Positions 15,475 to 23,812 are shown, counted from the stretch's first letter. The stretch: DNA of 40,648 nt from Bacteroidia bacterium (GCA_018000995.1 JAGNIU010000027.1:1-40648), one strand, 5' to 3'. Numbers and translations are program-made. Notes: generated by a model from the sequence alone, not told the origin.

Positions 15475-17748
15475 ATGAAAGATTACAAAAAAATAATTCT
15501 CTATGTTACAGTAATCGGCGTGTTTGCTTTTGTAATTTATTTCCTTATTAACCATGGCAAAACCCTTGAGACAGGACGAACTATAACCGAAAAAACAGTT
15601 TCTTCAAACGAATCTTTATTATATCATTTTAATGAAACCATTAAAGATAATGTAAAGCATCCAATGGCTATTTTGCTGTTACAAATTTTGACAATCATTT
15701 TTACGGCACGTACTTTCGGGTTTTTATTTAATAAAATTGGTCAGCCTACTGTTATTGGAGAAATTTTAGCGGGTATTTTCCTTGGTCCATCACTTTTAGG
15801 AATGTGGGTACCTGAATTCAGCACCTTTATGTTTCCGAAAGAATCATTGGGAAATTTGCAGTTATTAAGTCAGATTGGTTTAGTTCTCTTCATGTTTGTT
15901 ATTGGAATGGAATTAGATTTTAAAGTTCTGAAAACAAAAACAACAGATGCTTTAGTGATTAGTCACATTGGTATCATCATCCCCTACACTATGGGTTTTG
16001 GTCTTTCGTTTTTTATTTACGAAGAATTTGCACCACCAACGGTTGATTTTATTTCGTTTGCCTTGTTTATGGGAATTGCGATGAGTATTGCGGCTTTTCC
16101 GGTAATGGCAAGAATTATACAGGAACGTAATCTTACTAAAACCAAATTAGGAACTTTAGCAATTACTTGTGCTGCGTCAGATGATATTACAGCTTGGTGT
16201 ATTTTAGCGGCCGTAATTGCAATTGTAAAAGCGGGAACTATAACAGGAGCTTTATTCACCATTGGTTTATCGATTATTTATTTAATCTTAATGATTAAAC
16301 TAGTTCAGCCCTTTCTTAAAAAGTTTGGTGAAGTATATTCCAATAAAGAGTCTTTAAGTTTAAATATTGTCGCTACTATTTTTGGAATACTTTTAATTTC
16401 ATCTCTTACAACTGAAGTATTAGGTATTCACCCTTTATTTGGGGCATTTTTAGCAGGAGCTATTATGCCGCCATCTATTAATTTCCGTCGTTTAATTATC
16501 GAAAAAATTGAATCTGTTTCTTTAGGTTTATTTCTACCCTTATTTTTTGTGTTCACCGGTTTACGTACACAAATTGGTTTGTTAAACACCGAACACTTAT
16601 GGTTCACCTGTGCTATTGTAATCGGAATTGCAATCCTTGGAAAATTTGGCGGTAGTATGCTGGCCGCAAAACTTGTTGGCAATAGTTGGAAAACAAGTTT
16701 ATCTATTGGAGCTTTTATGAATACCCGTGGTTTAATGGAGTTAGTTGTTTTAAATATTGGTTATGATTTAGGAATTTTGAGTCCCGAAATATTTGCCATC
16801 ATGGTATTAATGGCTTTGTTTACAACATTTATGACTGGCCCTTCACTTGATTTAATTAATTACGTTTTTAGAAAAGATATTGAAGAGGTTGTTGCAAAAA
16901 CCAAACAAAAATTCAGAATACTTTTATCTTTTGCTAATCCTCAAAGCGGTAAAAAATTAGCGCGTGTGGCTAATTTAATTTCGGGCTATTCGAAAAATTC
17001 TACTGAAATTATGGCGCTTCACGTTACACCAAGTGCAGATATTAATCAGTACCAATTAGCCGAATATGAGAAAGAAAGTTTTAAACCTATTAAATCGGAA
17101 GCCAATAAAATTGGTTTAAGTATTAGCACCACCTACAAAGTAAGTAACGATGTAAGCGAAGAAATTTTAAGCGATGCTAATTCCGGTGCGTACGATTTAA
17201 TGTTGGTTGGTGTTGGACAATCGGTTTTTGAAGGTACTTTACTCGGACAATTCATTGGTATTACAGCGAATGCTTTGAGTCCGGATAAATTATTAGGCAC
17301 TTTAACCGGGCGAAGTAATATTTTTAAAACACAAAATATTCTCGACGAGAAATCGAATGCTTTCATCAACAACAGTAAAATTCCGGTTGGTATTTTTATT
17401 GATCATGAGATGGATCAGGTAGAGAAAGTATTATTACCTATTGTTTCTATCAGTGATGTGTTTTTATTATTCTACGCTAAAAAAATAATTAAGAACAGTA
17501 ATGTGCATATTGCAATTGTTGATTATAATGGAATTATAGAAGCTAATACAGAAATTAAAGAAGAGATTACCAATTTAGAACATTACGCGCCAAACAATAT
17601 GCAATTAATTAGCCGTAAAGATTGGGATATCATTTCAATTTACGAGCACAATCTTATCGTATTGAGTATTGATGGCTTTAATATCTTCTCGAAAGATATT
17701 GTAATGGGAGAAAAAGAAACACCTTCTTTCCTTTTAATTCGTCCTTAA
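15475..17748 (+). CDS. Cation:proton antiporter (CPA2/Kef-type) with cytosolic USP-like tail
   Basis: 757 residues from the ATG at 15475. The frame is open from a TTG at 15445, but that codon lies inside the promoter element. The protein has one N-terminal helix, a short loop, then an Na+/H+ exchanger domain of about 12 helices (about 60-440). This domain carries typical segments: GQPTVIGEILAGIFLGPSLLG, ASDDITAWCILA (the paired-Asp ion site of CPA2) and HPLFGAFLAGAIMPP. The remaining 300 or so residues are soluble, with a nucleotide-binding-like piece (YDLMLVGVGQSVFEG) as in universal-stress-type regulatory tails. It probably exchanges K+ or Na+ for protons in the inner membrane. Its stop overlaps the convergent thiamine-binding gene by four bases. 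Confidence 0.9.
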   Translation: MKDYKKIILYVTVIGVFAFVIYFLINHGKTLETGRTITEKTVSSNESLLYHFNETIKDNVKHPMAILLLQILTIIFTARTFGFLFNKIGQPTVIGEILAGIFLGPSLLGMWVPEFSTFMFPKESLGNLQLLSQIGLVLFMFVIGMELDFKVLKTKTTDALVISHIGIIIPYTMGFGLSFFIYEEFAPPTVDFISFALFMGIAMSIAAFPVMARIIQERNLTKTKLGTLAITCAASDDITAWCILAAVIAIVKAGTITGALFTIGLSIIYLILMIKLVQPFLKKFGEVYSNKESLSLNIVATIFGILLISSLTTEVLGIHPLFGAFLAGAIMPPSINFRRLIIEKIESVSLGLFLPLFFVFTGLRTQIGLLNTEHLWFTCAIVIGIAILGKFGGSMLAAKLVGNSWKTSLSIGAFMNTRGLMELVVLNIGYDLGILSPEIFAIMVLMALFTTFMTGPSLDLINYVFRKDIEEVVAKTKQKFRILLSFANPQSGKKLARVANLISGYSKNSTEIMALHVTPSADINQYQLAEYEKESFKPIKSEANKIGLSISTTYKVSNDVSEEILSDANSGAYDLMLVGVGQSVFEGTLLGQFIGITANALSPDKLLGTLTGRSNIFKTQNILDEKSNAFINNSKIPVGIFIDHEMDQVEKVLLPIVSISDVFLLFYAKKIIKNSNVHIAIVDYNGIIEANTEIKEEITNLEHYAPNNMQLISRKDWDIISIYEHNLIVLSIDGFNIFSKDIVMGEKETPSFLLIRP

Positions 17749-18035
17749 TACTTTTCTAACTTTTCGTTAAAAGATAAATCCCGCTGAGCGGCGTGAATTT
17801 TTATGTTGATGAGAATTTCCTGACAATCTTTTTCTAAAGCGGTGTTTTTTATTTTCTCAAGAAGAGACATTACTTCAGGCATGGTGCCTTCTACTACAGT
17901 TTCAAAAGGACAAACTTTATAATTTAATCCGCTGTTATGAATAACGGCAATAGCTCTATCCACAACATCCCAACGTACTTCTTTAGTATCGATTGGTAAT
18001 AATTGAATCGCAGCGTTTATTTTATGATTGCTCAT
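17745..18035 (-). CDS. Thiamine-binding (MTH1187/YkoF-type) small protein
   Basis: A 96-residue cytoplasmic protein of the MTH1187/YkoF fold: INAAIQLLP at the start, VDRAIAVIHNSGLNYKVCPFETVVEG in the middle, and a mixed alpha/beta C-terminal half. Relatives bind thiamine or hydroxymethylpyrimidine-like ligands and form multimers. The ATG overlaps the stop of the SRPBCC gene (ATGA), so it is the third gene of the pyrE operon. No TPP riboswitch is visible nearby, so a thiamine link rests on the family alone. Confidence 0.82.
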   Translation of the reverse strand: MSNHKINAAIQLLPIDTKEVRWDVVDRAIAVIHNSGLNYKVCPFETVVEGTMPEVMSLLEKIKNTALEKDCQEILINIKIHAAQRDLSFNEKLEKY

Positions 18036-18451
18036 GAATTAAAATTTTCGAGTTGAGATAACTTAAGTGCCATTGTATTTACTAATCCGGTAAGCGGTTT
18101 TTCTGCCATCACTTTTATAAATGGATTCATATCAGCAAACAATTCAATACAACATTGTCCGGGTTTTTCTGCTTCACCAATAAATTTCGCTTCCAAAATA
18201 AAATTAAATTTAGCCAAGCCTTCTGTTTGAAATTTCACACTCGAGTGTGGGGTTTTACTAATCTGTTTTATGGTTAAAGCCGTAATGCCACGAATAGTAA
18301 AACTGCAGCTATCAGCAGTGTATTCAAAATTTTCAACTTTATCCTCCGGTAAAATAGATTTGAAATTTTTGAAGTCAATCAAAAAATCAAACAATTGTTT
18401 AATAGTAGCTTTTGTAGGCTCTATATTGCTTATGATGGTAAATTCTGCCAA
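18032..18451 (-). CDS. SRPBCC-family (START-like) protein
   Basis: A 139-residue protein with the helix-grip fold pattern of SRPBCC/polyketide-cyclase-like proteins: an N-terminal strand (EFTIISNIE), a helix (FDFLIDFKNFKSILP), consecutive strands, and a long C-terminal helix (PLTGLVNTMALKLSQLENF). These proteins form a deep hydrophobic pocket, and the ligand here is unknown. The start is TTG at 18451, four bases after the pyrE stop, so it is translated with pyrE. No catalytic residues can be named. Confidence 0.75.
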   Translation of the reverse strand: MAEFTIISNIEPTKATIKQLFDFLIDFKNFKSILPEDKVENFEYTADSCSFTIRGITALTIKQISKTPHSSVKFQTEGLAKFNFILEAKFIGEAEKPGQCCIELFADMNPFIKVMAEKPLTGLVNTMALKLSQLENFNS

Positions 18452-18455
18452 TGAA

Positions 18456-19106
18456 TTAACTGGTTACGATGCCCCAAGTTGCAGGGTCTTTACGCCATGC
18501 TTTTAAAGAATCAACATCTTTTTCGGTGATATAATCTTTCTTTAAAGCTTCTTCAATTAAAATATTGTAATCGGTCAACGTTTTAACCAGGATGTTTGCT
18601 TTTTTAAAATTCTCAGTGGCTTCATCAAAACCATAAGTAAAAATGGCTACCATTCCTTTAACAACACAACCGGCTTCCTTTAATGCGTCAACCGCTTTTA
18701 AACTACTTCCACCTGTCGAAATTAAATCTTCAACTACAATTACACTCTGCCCTTTTTCAATAACACCTTCAATCATGTTAGTCATACCATGTTTTTTAGC
18801 TTCGCTTCTAACATAAACAAAAGGTAAACCCATTTCTTGTGCAATTAAAGCACCTTGAGCAATACCACCGGTTGCAACGCCTGCAATAACATCGGGACGA
18901 CCAAAAGACTGGGTAATCATATTCACATATTCCTGTCTGATATAGGTGCGGATTTGCGGATAGGATAACGTTTTACGGTTATCACAATATATTGGTGATT
19001 TACGTCCACTAGCCCAAGTAAAAGGGTTTTCGGGACTAAGCTTTATAGCTTTGATTTGAAGTAAAAATTCGGCAATTTTATGCGCGGAGTCATCGAACGA
19101 GGTCAT
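18456..19106 (-). CDS. pyrE: Orotate phosphoribosyltransferase
   Basis: A 216-residue enzyme that converts orotate and PRPP to orotidine 5'-monophosphate, the fifth step of pyrimidine synthesis. The PRPP-binding motif is clear, VIVVEDLISTGGSS at 122-135. Other hallmarks are FTWASGRKSPIYCDNR (29-44) and the flexible loop RSEAKKHG (100-107). The length is normal for the family. It heads a pyrE-SRPBCC-thiamine-binding operon and is divergent from a Nudix hydrolase gene. A TAATTTTG -7 element lies only four bases before the ATG, so the transcript may have almost no 5' leader. Confidence 0.96.
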   Translation of the reverse strand: MTSFDDSAHKIAEFLLQIKAIKLSPENPFTWASGRKSPIYCDNRKTLSYPQIRTYIRQEYVNMITQSFGRPDVIAGVATGGIAQGALIAQEMGLPFVYVRSEAKKHGMTNMIEGVIEKGQSVIVVEDLISTGGSSLKAVDALKEAGCVVKGMVAIFTYGFDEATENFKKANILVKTLTDYNILIEEALKKDYITEKDVDSLKAWRKDPATWGIVTS

Positions 19107-19110
19107 GGCG

Positions 19111-19118
19111 CAAAATTA
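19111..19118 (-). promoter_or_regulatory. -7 promoter element of pyrE
   Basis: On the minus strand the bases read TAATTTTG, a perfect TAnnTTTG match. They end four bases before the pyrE ATG, which predicts a leaderless or near-leaderless mRNA. The -33 element is unclear (TTTC at roughly the expected place). Confidence 0.5.
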
Positions 19119-19149
19119 ATCTTATAAAAGCTTTTAGAAAGAGATTTTT

Positions 19150-19767
19150 ATGAACAAAAAAGTGTATTACAATTCAAAATTTATGTTGCTGACAACAGGT
19201 GATATTCAACCAGCAGGTAATCAATTAATTGTAGATACAGCCGATTTATCTAAAGATTTACTAAATGAGCGAATCCGTACTTTTATTGAACAAAATGATG
19301 GCTCAGATTTGATTTTAAAATGCCTTAATGTAGATTCTTTGTTTGAAGAATTAAAAACCCAATTTAAATATATTGAAGCTGCCGGTGGTTTAATTGAACA
19401 GGATAATAAATATCTTTTTATTTACCGCCTTAATAAATGGGATTTACCCAAGGGAAAAATCGATAGTGGCGAAAATCCTAAACAAGCCGCCATTCGGGAA
19501 TGTGAAGAGGAATGCGCTATAACGGGACTTGAAATTATAAATGAACTTCCTTCTACTTACCACATCTATCCCTATAAAGGATCGTATGCTCTAAAAACAA
19601 CCTATTGGTTTTTAATGAAGAGCGCTTTTACCGGAAAACTGATTCCACAAACCGAAGAAAACATTGAAAAAGCCGAGTGGTTAGATGTAGATACTATAAA
19701 AAGTACTGTTACACAAAACACATATCCATCAGTTTTAGATTTGATTTTCGTCAGTATTACAAATTAA
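19150..19767 (+). CDS. Nudix hydrolase
   Basis: A 205-residue cytoplasmic protein. The Nudix box runs 102-125: G, five residues, E, seven residues, then RECEEECAI. The Gly of the REUxEExGU motif is Ala here. The catalytic Glu residues are intact. About 75 N-terminal residues precede the Nudix fold and look like a small separate alpha/beta region. The family hydrolyses nucleoside diphosphates linked to another group, and the substrate cannot be read from sequence. It is divergent from pyrE with 43 bases between the starts, so the two genes share a promoter region. Confidence 0.9.
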   Translation: MNKKVYYNSKFMLLTTGDIQPAGNQLIVDTADLSKDLLNERIRTFIEQNDGSDLILKCLNVDSLFEELKTQFKYIEAAGGLIEQDNKYLFIYRLNKWDLPKGKIDSGENPKQAAIRECEEECAITGLEIINELPSTYHIYPYKGSYALKTTYWFLMKSAFTGKLIPQTEENIEKAEWLDVDTIKSTVTQNTYPSVLDLIFVSITN

Positions 19768-19810
19768 AAATTTATTGTATATTTAAGTATTAAATTAAAA
19801 CAAACTCCCT

Positions 19811-20716
19811 ATGATACACTTTAACTCTAACAAAATTCTTATCCCGGTCGATTTTTCTGACACTTCATTATTAGCCATCAAACACGGTGCATTTTTAGCT
19901 AAATACACTAAAGGTGATGTTTATTTATTACACGTTATTAATAAACAATACGAACATTATGCAGTTCTTGAACAACCTTTGCATATTGATAATCCTGAAG
20001 CCTACGAAACAGGTGCAAGCAATAAATTAAATGAATTAGCTGCATCAGTTGGTAAAGAATACGGCGTATCCGTAAACACAATTGTTAGTTTAGGTAACCC
20101 AACTAAAGAAATTATTAATACCGCTAAAGATATAAGCGCAGATTTAGTTGTAATGGGTACACATGGTTATTCGCCACTCGAAGAATTAGTAATTGGAAGT
20201 AACACTTTAAAAGTAATTACTAAAAGCGCTTGTCCGGTTATGACCATGAGCGAAAATGCAAAAAAATTCGGTTACACTAATATATTAATGCCAATTGATA
20301 CATCGGGACATAGCCGCCAAAAAGTAAACTACTCTGTTGAGTTATCAAAAGCTTTTAGCGCTCACTTACACGTTGTTGGTTTGTTAGGTAGTAACGATGA
20401 CAACGAAGGTGCAGGTATGGATGTAGTAATGACACAAATTAAAAAGATTGCTACTGATAAATCGGTTACTTGTACTACTGAAGTATTGAAGGATGTGAAA
20501 AACCGTGCAGACGCAACGATTAAACACGCTGAAAAAGTAAAAGCTGATTTAGTTATTATTATGACCGATCAGGATGCTGAAATTAGCGGATTTTTCCTTG
20601 GACCATACTCACAACAGGTCATTCACCACTCAAAAGTTCCGGTAATTGCCATTACACCTGAAGTTAATCCAAACGGAACTGATATTAGTGTATTATCAGG
20701 CACATCAGGAATGTAA
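19811..20716 (+). CDS. Tandem universal stress protein
   Basis: 301 residues made of two UspA domains. Domain 1 (about 5-148) has ILIPVDFSDTS at the start and the ATP-loop pattern VVMGTHGYSPLEELVIGSNTLKVI (G-x2-G-x9-G-like). Domain 2 (about 152-285) starts NILMPIDTSGHS and has a degraded loop (LVIIMTDQDAEISGFFLGPYSQQVI). Such proteins bind ATP/AMP and respond to stress or energy limitation in the cytoplasm. TATATTTA, one base off the -7 consensus, lies 38 bases before the ATG. A strong terminator follows. Its antiporter neighbour some 2 kb away also carries a USP-like tail, but nothing links them. Confidence 0.92.
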   Translation: MIHFNSNKILIPVDFSDTSLLAIKHGAFLAKYTKGDVYLLHVINKQYEHYAVLEQPLHIDNPEAYETGASNKLNELAASVGKEYGVSVNTIVSLGNPTKEIINTAKDISADLVVMGTHGYSPLEELVIGSNTLKVITKSACPVMTMSENAKKFGYTNILMPIDTSGHSRQKVNYSVELSKAFSAHLHVVGLLGSNDDNEGAGMDVVMTQIKKIATDKSVTCTTEVLKDVKNRADATIKHAEKVKADLVIIMTDQDAEISGFFLGPYSQQVIHHSKVPVIAITPEVNPNGTDISVLSGTSGM

Positions 20717-20736
20717 TTATAGCCACAAAAACTCTA

Positions 20737-20770
20737 AAGCACGAAATTCCACAAAATTTCGTGCTTTTTT
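20737..20770 (+). terminator. Rho-independent terminator after the universal stress gene
   Basis: There is a perfect 12-base stem: AAGCACGAAATT at 20737-20748 and AATTTCGTGCTT at 20755-20766, with a six-base loop. The T run extends to 20770. It lies 20 bases after the stop and 31 bases before the GTG start of the transporter gene. Confidence 0.88.
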
Positions 20771-20801
20771 ATTTAGTGGGATTTAGTGTTTTTGGGCTTT
20801 A

Positions 20802-23120
20802 GTGGCTATTTTTCCGCTCTTAAATTATATCTTTGAACCTATCAATAAGCAGAAATCATATAATTTAATTGTACTGGCCTTCGTCATAGGTTTTTCTGTT
20901 TTATGCGGCTTTCAAATTACAAAATTACAATTCAATTATAATTTCGAGGACTTCTTTCCAAATGAGGATAATGAATTGGAAGTGTATAATAACTTCCGCG
21001 AGAAATTTGAGTATGATAACGAGTTTGTATTAATTGCCCTCGAAAATAAGAAAGGCATTTTTCAAAAAGATTTTCTTGAGAAAGTAAATTCACTCACCAA
21101 CGATTGCGCGAAACTGAATTACGTTACCAAAGTTGTTTCTCCAACTAATTTAAAGGCTTTATCATTAGGCGGACTGGTTCCCATGCAAACCAAAGTATTG
21201 CATTACGAGGATCCGGAATTATATAAGGACGACAGCACACGCATTTATGAATCAGGTGAATTAATTGGTTCATTCTTTCCTAAAAACGCAAAGTCACTTA
21301 CTATTTACATTAAAACCTTTGATGAGTTAAGCAAAAAGAAATGTGATACACTTGCTCATAATATTGAAGCTGCGATAAAGAAATATAATTTTGATGATAT
21401 TCATTATGTAGGACGAATTTTTGCACAGGATGTGTATCTCCAAACTTTACAAAGTGAGTTTGTTTACTTTTTAACCATTGCCTTTGGTTTGGTTATCTTT
21501 TTCTTGTGGTTATCGTTTAGAAGTTTGTACGGAATTATTGTTCCCATCTCTATTGTATTGATTTCTATTTTCTGGACGCTCGGCATTATGGCCATGATGG
21601 GGAAATCGATTGACATTATGAGTGTGATGCTCCCGACAATGATTTTTATTGCGGGTATGAGTGATGTAGTCCATTTTTTCACCAAGTACTTCGAAGAACT
21701 TTCAAAAGGGACTGAACGTCATTTAATTTTTCCTTTAATTCTAAAAGAAGTTGGCTTTCCTACTTTCTTAACTCTAATTACAACTGTGGTGAGTTTCCTA
21801 TCGCTTTTATTCTCCAGCATCACGCCTATTCGCGACTTTGGTATTTATACTTCAGTAGGAATCATTATTGCTTTTGCTTTAACCTACACTTTATTACCGG
21901 CACTACTCTATTTCTTCACACCAAAAAAATTAGTTTCAGTTCATAATCACAATAACAACACTTACAATTTAATGCGTAAGGGTTTAATGTGGATTTTCCG
22001 CAATCAAAAAACTATTGCTGTTATTACAGTTGTAATGGTAATTCTTTCTGTTTTTGGTGCTACAAAAATTAAAGTGAATAATTTATTGCTCGATGATTTA
22101 AGTGATGGTGTAAAAATTAAACAAGACTTTAATTTCTTTGACAAAGAATACAGCGGTGTTCGTCCCTTAGAGTTACAAATAAAAATAACAGCTGCCGACA
22201 AAAACATTTGGGATTATTCTATCATCAAACAATTAAATAGTCTGGATGAATTTATAAAGAAAGAATACACGGCTGGATTTTTATATTCTCCACCGCAATT
22301 AATAAAATCGGTTTACAAAGCCATTGATGATAATGCTAAAAACGTTTTACCGGCCGAAGAGGATTTCAATGACATTGTAAAAGAATTAAAAGCCAACAAA
22401 AAGAATAAAGACATAAAACGAATTATTAGTACCGATTTAAAAAGTGCTCGTATCAGCGCCAAAATACAAGACAAAGGCAGTATGTTGGTTAAAGAACATA
22501 ACGAACATTTAAAAAAATACCTGAGCGAAAACATTAATCCAAAAGAAATTGAAGTCACTGTAACAGGCGCAGCACATTTAGTGGATTTGAATAACGATTA
22601 CATGGTGACTAACATGATGCAAGGATTTGGTTTCTCTATTTTTGTTATTGCTATCCTCACCTATTTTTTACACCGCAGTTGGCGAATGGTGTTTGTATTT
22701 ATTATCCCAAATGTAATTCCGCTTTTAATAATGGCTGGCGTTATGGGCTTTGCGGGCATTGAATTAAAGTCAGCTACATCTTTAGTTTTTAGCATTGCCT
22801 TTGGTGTGGCTACGGATGATACTATACATTTTATTTCCCGTTTAAAAATAGAAATGGGTTATGGTAAGAGTTTAATGTATGCCTTTAAGCGTACGTATTT
22901 TGAAACCGGCAAACCCATTCTACTCACCACTTTCATTTTAATGGGTGGCTTTATTAGTTTAATGATAAGTGATTTTCAGAGTACATTTTACTTTGGCTTC
23001 TTAATTTGTATTACTATTATTATTGCTGTTATAGCAGATATATTCCTATTGCCCGTACTTCTTTTTGCTATCCTTGGCGGGAAGAAAAAAGACGCTGAAC
23101 AATTACCTCCTCCCCGCTAA
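20802..23120 (+). CDS. MMPL/RND-superfamily (HAE3-like) membrane transporter
   Basis: 772 residues starting at GTG 20802, since no ATG lies near the beginning of the homologous region. The architecture is one helix (about 21-40), a periplasmic loop, about five helices (about 220-370), a second single helix (about 400-420), a second loop, and a final helix group (about 615-755). This twofold repeat with the FGVATDDTIHFISR segment is typical of HAE3/MMPL transporters that move hydrophobic compounds such as hopanoids or lipids across the inner membrane. The substrate is unknown. The last codons (PPPR then stop) are encoded by a palindromic repeat, so the native C-terminus may have been replaced. 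Confidence 0.88.
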   Translation: MAIFPLLNYIFEPINKQKSYNLIVLAFVIGFSVLCGFQITKLQFNYNFEDFFPNEDNELEVYNNFREKFEYDNEFVLIALENKKGIFQKDFLEKVNSLTNDCAKLNYVTKVVSPTNLKALSLGGLVPMQTKVLHYEDPELYKDDSTRIYESGELIGSFFPKNAKSLTIYIKTFDELSKKKCDTLAHNIEAAIKKYNFDDIHYVGRIFAQDVYLQTLQSEFVYFLTIAFGLVIFFLWLSFRSLYGIIVPISIVLISIFWTLGIMAMMGKSIDIMSVMLPTMIFIAGMSDVVHFFTKYFEELSKGTERHLIFPLILKEVGFPTFLTLITTVVSFLSLLFSSITPIRDFGIYTSVGIIIAFALTYTLLPALLYFFTPKKLVSVHNHNNNTYNLMRKGLMWIFRNQKTIAVITVVMVILSVFGATKIKVNNLLLDDLSDGVKIKQDFNFFDKEYSGVRPLELQIKITAADKNIWDYSIIKQLNSLDEFIKKEYTAGFLYSPPQLIKSVYKAIDDNAKNVLPAEEDFNDIVKELKANKKNKDIKRIISTDLKSARISAKIQDKGSMLVKEHNEHLKKYLSENINPKEIEVTVTGAAHLVDLNNDYMVTNMMQGFGFSIFVIAILTYFLHRSWRMVFVFIIPNVIPLLIMAGVMGFAGIELKSATSLVFSIAFGVATDDTIHFISRLKIEMGYGKSLMYAFKRTYFETGKPILLTTFILMGGFISLMISDFQSTFYFGFLICITIIIAVIADIFLLPVLLFAILGGKKKDAEQLPPPR

Positions 23121-23294
23121 AGCGGGACTCCCCCTTGTAAAGGGGGAGAAATTTTCTTCTTCCAATTATAAATCGTCGGCACAAATTCGAGCATGTTGCT
23201 AATTTAAAAACGCGAATTTTTCCTCCCCTTTTTCAAGGGGAGGTGGATTCCTGCATCCAAAATTAACATGGGCAGGAAGACGGAGGGGTTAAAT
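23104..23294. repeat. Composite palindromic REP-like repeat
   Basis: There are three hairpins. CCCGC/GCGGG (23113-23126) encloses the MMPL stop codon. CTCCCCCTT/AAGGGGGAG lies at 23128-23148, and CCTCCCCTT/AAGGGGAGG at 23222-23243. The outer ends TTACCTCCTCCCC (23103) and GACGGAGGGGTTAAA (about 23280-23294) are roughly inverted copies. Two divergent copies of one GC-rich element, related to the 'CCTCCCC-AAGGGGAGG' repeats common in Bacteroidota and other phyla, appear to face each other. It may also terminate the transporter mRNA. Confidence 0.75.
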
Positions 23295-23376
23295 GAATCT
23301 CCCCCAACGTACATAAAGCCCTAAATATTGTCTACTCTCCCCTAAAGTTTCCTAAACGAAATAATTTAATGCAGAC

Positions 23377-23384
23377 TACGTTTT
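23377..23384 (+). promoter_or_regulatory. Candidate -7 element before peptide 1
   Basis: TACGTTTT is one base off TAnnTTTG and lies 7 bases before the ATG at 23392. The -33 region is not recognisable. This is weak support for transcription of the peptide region. Confidence 0.25.
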
Positions 23385-23391
23385 TCAAGCT

Positions 23392-23469
23392 ATGAGAGCT
23401 GCTGACAGACTTTTAGACATAGTTATTTACCTTTTGGTGATACTTTTGATCTGTAGCTTCGTTATATAA
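23392..23469 (+). CDS. 25-residue hydrophobic peptide 1 of a tandem pair
   Basis: A 25-codon ORF (ATG 23392, TAA 23467-23469). A charged amphipathic start (MRAADRLLD) is followed by a continuous hydrophobic stretch (IVIYLLVILLICSFVI) that could span a membrane once. The second ORF at 23559-23636 is exactly the same length and aligns without gaps: 11 of 25 residues are identical, within the pattern R-x-L-D-x-V-I-Y-x-L-V, plus a matching Cys21 and a final Ile. The differences include synonymous and conservative changes (TAC/TAT, GTG/GTA, I/F), as expected of coding duplicates. The role is unknown. Such peptides include small membrane regulators and type I toxins. No ribosome site is seen. Confidence 0.5.
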   Translation: MRAADRLLDIVIYLLVILLICSFVI

Positions 23470-23503
23470 GCAGATTCCCAATTAACAAAGGGCGGTTAAC
23501 AAG

Positions 23504-23519
23504 ATATACGGGGGTATAT
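23504..23519. repeat. Small hairpin between the twin peptides
   Basis: ATATAC at 23504-23509 pairs with GTATAT at 23514-23519 around a GGGG loop. There is no T run after it, so it is more likely an RNA structure or operator than a terminator. Confidence 0.35.
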
Positions 23520-23558
23520 TGAATGGCAGCCTGCTTTTTCGGAATTTGTACCTAACAA

Positions 23559-23636
23559 ATGCAAATGCAAGAACGCATATTAGACTTTGTTATTTATTTT
23601 TTGGTAACCGTAATGTACTGCTGTATTTTTATATGA
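23559..23636 (+). CDS. 25-residue hydrophobic peptide 2 of a tandem pair
   Basis: A 25-codon ORF (ATG 23559, TGA 23634-23636), 89 bases after peptide 1. It begins MQMQERILD and continues with a hydrophobic membrane-spanning stretch (FVIYFLVTVMYCCIFI) containing two Cys. An in-frame ATG at codon 3 is a possible start, but the first ATG gives the same length as peptide 1. The nucleotide match to peptide 1 is strongest over the TTAGAC...GTTATTTA..TTTTGGT core and decays on both sides, consistent with an old tandem duplication held by selection on the protein. The function is unknown. The nearest larger genes (transporter, NHL protein) give no hint. Confidence 0.5.
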   Translation: MQMQERILDFVIYFLVTVMYCCIFI

Positions 23637-23812
23637 TTACACTTTTACTCGCAGCTTAATTACATCCCAAAAAATTATAACTAACGCAGAGAACGCTGCG
23701 TGTGAACTTATATTCTCCTTTTAAAAAAGAATTTTAAATAAAAGAAAGTATTATCACCAATATACAAAAGGAGAAAATAACAATATCGAGTGTTCTAATT
23801 TTTACCAATGTT
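23637..23812. other. Non-coding stretch with two inverted repeats
   Basis: There is no credible ORF here. ACGCAG/CTGCGT forms a hairpin at 23684-23701. A perfect ten-base inverted pair, TTCTCCTTTT at 23713-23722 and AAAAGGAGAA at 23766-23775, encloses 43 bases and lies 37 bases beyond the stop of the minus-strand NHL gene. It could stabilise or end that transcript. Confidence 0.45.

Noticed and set aside
17745..18035. TPP riboswitch near the thiamine-binding gene
   Set aside because: The gene overlaps its upstream neighbour with no leader, and no riboswitch-like sequence is present upstream of pyrE.
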